Shown here: positions 61,625 to 64,000 of the stretch, piece by piece
Numbering within the stretch: the stretch's first letter is position 1
Layout: the number at the start of each line of letters is the position of its first letter
NCBI GenBank assembly: GCA_964511385.1
Contig: CAZEFE010000004.1
Span: forward strand, 62,001 to 126,000
Direction: 5' to 3'
Source: CAILHX01 sp964511385
Lineage (GTDB): Bacteria; Pseudomonadota; Gammaproteobacteria; Burkholderiales; Methylophilaceae
DNA: 64,000 nucleotides
Notes under the pieces: generated by a model
The model's database searches: none
What the model was told of the DNA's origin: nothing
What the model saw: only the letters and a program-made list of their open reading frames with translations
Translations under genes and position numbers: made by a program

Positions 61625-62461
61625 CTACTGCCGTCGTCTGGCTTTTTTCGCGGCTTCCTCTGCCGCCAGTAGCTCGGCTTCTTCTTCCGCTTTTTTCTTG
61701 GCTTTGGCTTCTTTGACCTTGGTGATGTTGTCGATATGTTTCAGCCACCAGGCGCTGGCGTCCTTTTGTGCCTTGGCTTCTTCTCTGGCGCTGATCAGGC
61801 CGGCCATTTTGTCGCGTTCTTCTTCAGCTTTGAGCACCTGGCTGTTCTGCTGCAGTTGTTCTTCGGTAATGGCGGGGTTGTCTTCCGGGATTTTTTCGCC
61901 GGAGGCACCGATGGCGTACCAGGTGTAGGCACGCGGCAGGTTGCGTTTGCCGGCCTCGCCGGTGGCGTACATGTTGCCGATCATGATGGCGGCGGCGACA
62001 TCGCCGTTTTCAGCCAGTTTTTCCGCCCAGTTGAGCGCTTCTTTGTAGTTGGGCGGGGTGTCGTAGCCGTTGTAGAGTTTGATCGCCAGCAGTTTTTGCG
62101 CATCGGGTTGCCCGGCCTTGGCGGCTTTGCGCAGCCAGCGCAGGGCTTGTGCGGTATCCCTGGGGATGCCGCGGCCGTAGTTGTAGCGGCTGGCGAGTTC
62201 AAACTGGGCGGTGAGATCGTCGGTGTTGGCTTTATCCAGCAGTTGGTTGAGCGGCAGTTGGTCGTACTTGGTTTTTTTCGGCGGTTCTTCGACCGGTTTT
62301 TTCTTTGGGGCGGGGCTTTCGCGCATGTCGCCCTGGATGGTGTTGATGACGTCGTAGCCGCTGTCGGCGGGCGCCGGGGCATCTGCCGCGGTGGCAGGCA
62401 GGCCTTGGGCGGCGCTCAAAGTGAGGGCGGCGAGGAGTGCAGGGAGTAAATGTTTGCGCAT
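61625..62461 (-). CDS. Exported Sel1-repeat (TPR-like) protein
   Basis: The 278-residue protein has a signal peptide (RKHLLPALLAALTLSAAQGLPATAA), a Pro/Lys-rich linker and three or four Sel1-like repeats (AQFELASRYNYGRGIPRDTAQALRWLRKAAKAG; AQKLLAIKLYNGYDTPPNYKEALNWAEKLAENG; AAIMIGNMYATGEAGKRNLPRAYTWYAIGA). The C-terminal helix is highly charged (KVKEAKAKKKAEEEAELLAAEEAAKKARRRQ). Such proteins are periplasmic scaffolds; the partner is unknown. The ATG at 62461 places the signal peptide first. Confidence 0.82.
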   Translation of the reverse strand: MRKHLLPALLAALTLSAAQGLPATAADAPAPADSGYDVINTIQGDMRESPAPKKKPVEEPPKKTKYDQLPLNQLLDKANTDDLTAQFELASRYNYGRGIPRDTAQALRWLRKAAKAGQPDAQKLLAIKLYNGYDTPPNYKEALNWAEKLAENGDVAAAIMIGNMYATGEAGKRNLPRAYTWYAIGASGEKIPEDNPAITEEQLQQNSQVLKAEEERDKMAGLISAREEAKAQKDASAWWLKHIDNITKVKEAKAKKKAEEEAELLAAEEAAKKARRRQ

Positions 62462-62505
62462 GATGGTTGGGTTCGCGGTAGCTGGGTTATAGTGGCCGAA
62501 AAGTG

Positions 62506-62793
62506 ATGGTATCAATTCAAAAAATGCGTCCCGAAGTCATTATTGTCTGTGTTCGCCACCGCGCTAACCCCGATGTGCCGTCATGCGGCGCACGCGGGGC
62601 GGAGGCCATTGCCGGGCGGCTGTCGCAAGAGCTTGAAGCACGAGGCTTGCCGCTGCGGCTGGAGCGTTTCGATTGCCTGGGCAAATGCGAGCTTGGGCCT
62701 AATCTCAAAATTTCTCCCGGTGGGGATTTCTGCCACGGCGTTACCCTGGAATCCATTCCGCAGTTGCTGGAACAAATCGCTTCGACGCTGTGA
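62506..62793 (+). CDS. Thioredoxin-like [2Fe-2S] ferredoxin-type protein (DUF1636-like)
   Basis: The 95-residue protein has the cysteine layout C15-x11-C27 and C57-x3-C61 (RFDCLGKCELGPNL), typical of thioredoxin-like [2Fe-2S] ferredoxins, and an alternating beta-alpha pattern. The role is unknown; relatives act in electron transfer or metal handling. Starts at 62506 (MVSIQKM) or 62524 (MRPEV) are both possible. It is divergent from the Sel1-repeat gene and convergent with the HD-GYP gene. Confidence 0.72.
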   Translation: MVSIQKMRPEVIIVCVRHRANPDVPSCGARGAEAIAGRLSQELEARGLPLRLERFDCLGKCELGPNLKISPGGDFCHGVTLESIPQLLEQIASTL

Positions 62794-62812
62794 GCTTGCA
62801 TCTGCGCCATCC

Positions 62813-64000
62813 TCAGGGCGTGTAGCCAGGAATTTTGGAGGTGTCGACTTCGTCGATCTGGTCCGGTTCCAGGAACTGCTTGGCGTATTGCAGGTAGATT
62901 TTTTCACGGATGAACAGGTCGAACAGGTCCGGGTCGACGTGGTTGTCCAGCTTCATCTTGCCGAGGATGAACAGCGATTCGGACAGCGTCTTGGCTTTTT
63001 TGTATGGCCGGTCGCGCGCGGTGAGCGCTTCAAAGATGTCGGCAATACCCATGATGCGGGCGGGAATGGACATCTGCTCGCGCGTCAAGCCGCGTGGATA
63101 GCCTTTGCCGTCCATGCGCTCGTGGTGGCCGCCGGCGTATTCCGGAACGCGTTTGAGGGCCTTGGGGTAGGGCAGCGATTCCAGCATGTTGATGGTGACC
63201 ACGATGTGGTTGTTGATGATTTCGCGCTCTTCGTTGGTGAGCGTGCCGCGGGCGATGTTGAGGTTGTAGATTTCGTTTTCGCTGAGGAATGGCACGCGCT
63301 CGCCCTTGTCGTTGACGTAGGTGTAAGCGCCGATGCTACGCACGCGGTCCTGGTGTTCCTGCGTCATGAATTCACCGCCGATGTTGGCCTTGCGGATAAA
63401 TTCGCGGTCGTCGTCGAGTTGTTCCTTGTAGGCGCGCAGTTGGACTTCCATTGACGGGAGGCGGTCTGGACGGCCTTTTTGCAGGGCTTCGACCTGCTTG
63501 CGCAGCATTTCGATTTCAGCCTGGGCCTTGAGTACCTCGAAGCGGCTGTCGACCAGTTCGATGCGGTCAAAAATGGTGGCCAGCTTGGTGGCTTTGTCCA
63601 CTACGTATTCCGGGGTGGTGACCTTGCCGCAATCATGCAGCCATGCGGCAATGCGGAGTTCGTACAGTTCCTTTTCCGACATCGTGAAGTCAGCCAGTGG
63701 GCCGGCTTTGGTTTCGACCGCGGATTTGGCCAGCATCATGGCCATTTCCGGCACGCGCCGGCAGTGGCCACCGGTATAGGGCGATTTTTCGTCGATTGCG
63801 TCAGCGATCAGGGTGATGAACGATTCGAACAGCGCTTTCAGGCCTTCGATCAGGTTATGGTTGGTGAGCGCTACCGCGGCTTGCGAAGCGAGCGATTCAA
63901 CCAGTTGCTGGTTTTCGGCGGAAAACGGAATGACGTCCGTGGTGCCCGGCGTCTGTGCGTTCAGCAATTGCAGTACCCCGATGATTTCATTTTCATGATT
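62813..64000 (-). CDS. GAF and HD-GYP domain phosphodiesterase (5' end outside the window)
   Basis: The visible 395 codons begin within a GAF domain (EIIGVLQLLNAQTPGTTDVIPFSAENQQLVESLASQAAVAL). They continue with a signalling helix and an HD-GYP domain with the metal site HDCGK and the GYP motif HHERMDGKGYP, then GIADIFEALTARDRPYKKA. Such enzymes hydrolyse c-di-GMP. Between HDCGK and HHERMDGKGYP lies an unusually long charged insertion (about 130 residues, rich in KAQAEIEMLRKQVEAL-type coiled coil). The open frame runs off the right edge. Confidence 0.9.
   Translation of the reverse strand, partial: NHENEIIGVLQLLNAQTPGTTDVIPFSAENQQLVESLASQAAVALTNHNLIEGLKALFESFITLIADAIDEKSPYTGGHCRRVPEMAMMLAKSAVETKAGPLADFTMSEKELYELRIAAWLHDCGKVTTPEYVVDKATKLATIFDRIELVDSRFEVLKAQAEIEMLRKQVEALQKGRPDRLPSMEVQLRAYKEQLDDDREFIRKANIGGEFMTQEHQDRVRSIGAYTYVNDKGERVPFLSENEIYNLNIARGTLTNEEREIINNHIVVTINMLESLPYPKALKRVPEYAGGHHERMDGKGYPRGLTREQMSIPARIMGIADIFEALTARDRPYKKAKTLSESLFILGKMKLDNHVDPDLFDLFIREKIYLQYAKQFLEPDQIDEVDTSKIPGYTP

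Overview
This window is a piece of a Gram-negative proteobacterial chromosome, most likely betaproteobacterial. It is GC-rich and carries conserved blocks in familiar beta/gammaproteobacterial orders: dciA / M23 peptidase / secA, hrcA-hemH, ispB / rplU-rpmA-obgE-proB, and murJ-ribF-ileS-lspA. MlaA, GmhA, DacB and LspA imply an outer membrane with LPS. A member of the Nitrosomonadales (iron or sulfur oxidisers, methylotrophs) would fit, but the genus cannot be settled from the sequence alone.

Layout. 1-12.9 kb: groSL (minus strand) under a CIRCE operator and a sigma32-type promoter, then bioA, an SDR protein, dacB, a TauE exporter, dciA, an M23 peptidase, secA, a DUF1289 protein, selD-mnmH and a methyltransferase. 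12,964-24,135: an 11.2-kb integrated element in tRNA-Ser(GCU). 24.1-32.8 kb (minus): tRNA-Ser, lysC, alaS, recX, recA, a small Cys-rich exported protein, and pncC-pgpA-thiL-mog. 32.9-42.3 kb: PDZ protein, darP / pmbA, mlaA / fbp, a cNMP-binding protein and the hrcA-hemH-gmhA-phr operon. 42.3-49 kb: nadK-recN, GST, msrB, an ABC exporter, tRNA-Pro and ispB. 49.1-64 kb: rplU-rpmA, obgE-proB-purE-purK, rpsT, murJ-ribF-ileS-lspA, ychF, tRNA-Met, a Sel1 protein, a ferredoxin-like protein and a GAF/HD-GYP phosphodiesterase running off the end.

The integrated element is the most interesting part. It is bounded by perfect 63-bp direct repeats covering the tRNA-Ser gene from the anticodon loop to the encoded CCA. 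It encodes a tyrosine recombinase, a protein with the zinc-cysteine layout of the master regulator FlhC, an excisionase-like HTH protein, a VirD4/TraG-type coupling ATPase, TrbJ (VirB5-like) and TrbL (VirB6-like) proteins, and a replication-relaxation/MobC-like protein. No VirB4, pilin, core-complex or recognisable relaxase gene is visible. It cannot build its own transfer channel. With its orphan FlhC-like regulator, it resembles the satellite strategy of SGI1-type islands, which encode a few replacement transfer subunits and a SetCD/AcaCD-like activator to exploit a helper element. Two diverged copies of a roughly 350-bp non-coding module, each with three spaced copies of TCGGCCACCAGAGCC, a DnaA-box-like site and several hairpins, lie inside the element and are explained by no gene.

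The rest is mostly housekeeping. Regulatory links visible within the window include the HrcA repressor (41-42 kb) and its CIRCE operator at groSL (0.9 kb). Clear sigma70-type promoters precede tRNA-Ser, rplU, rpsT and tRNA-Met. No rRNA genes and no CRISPR arrays were seen.
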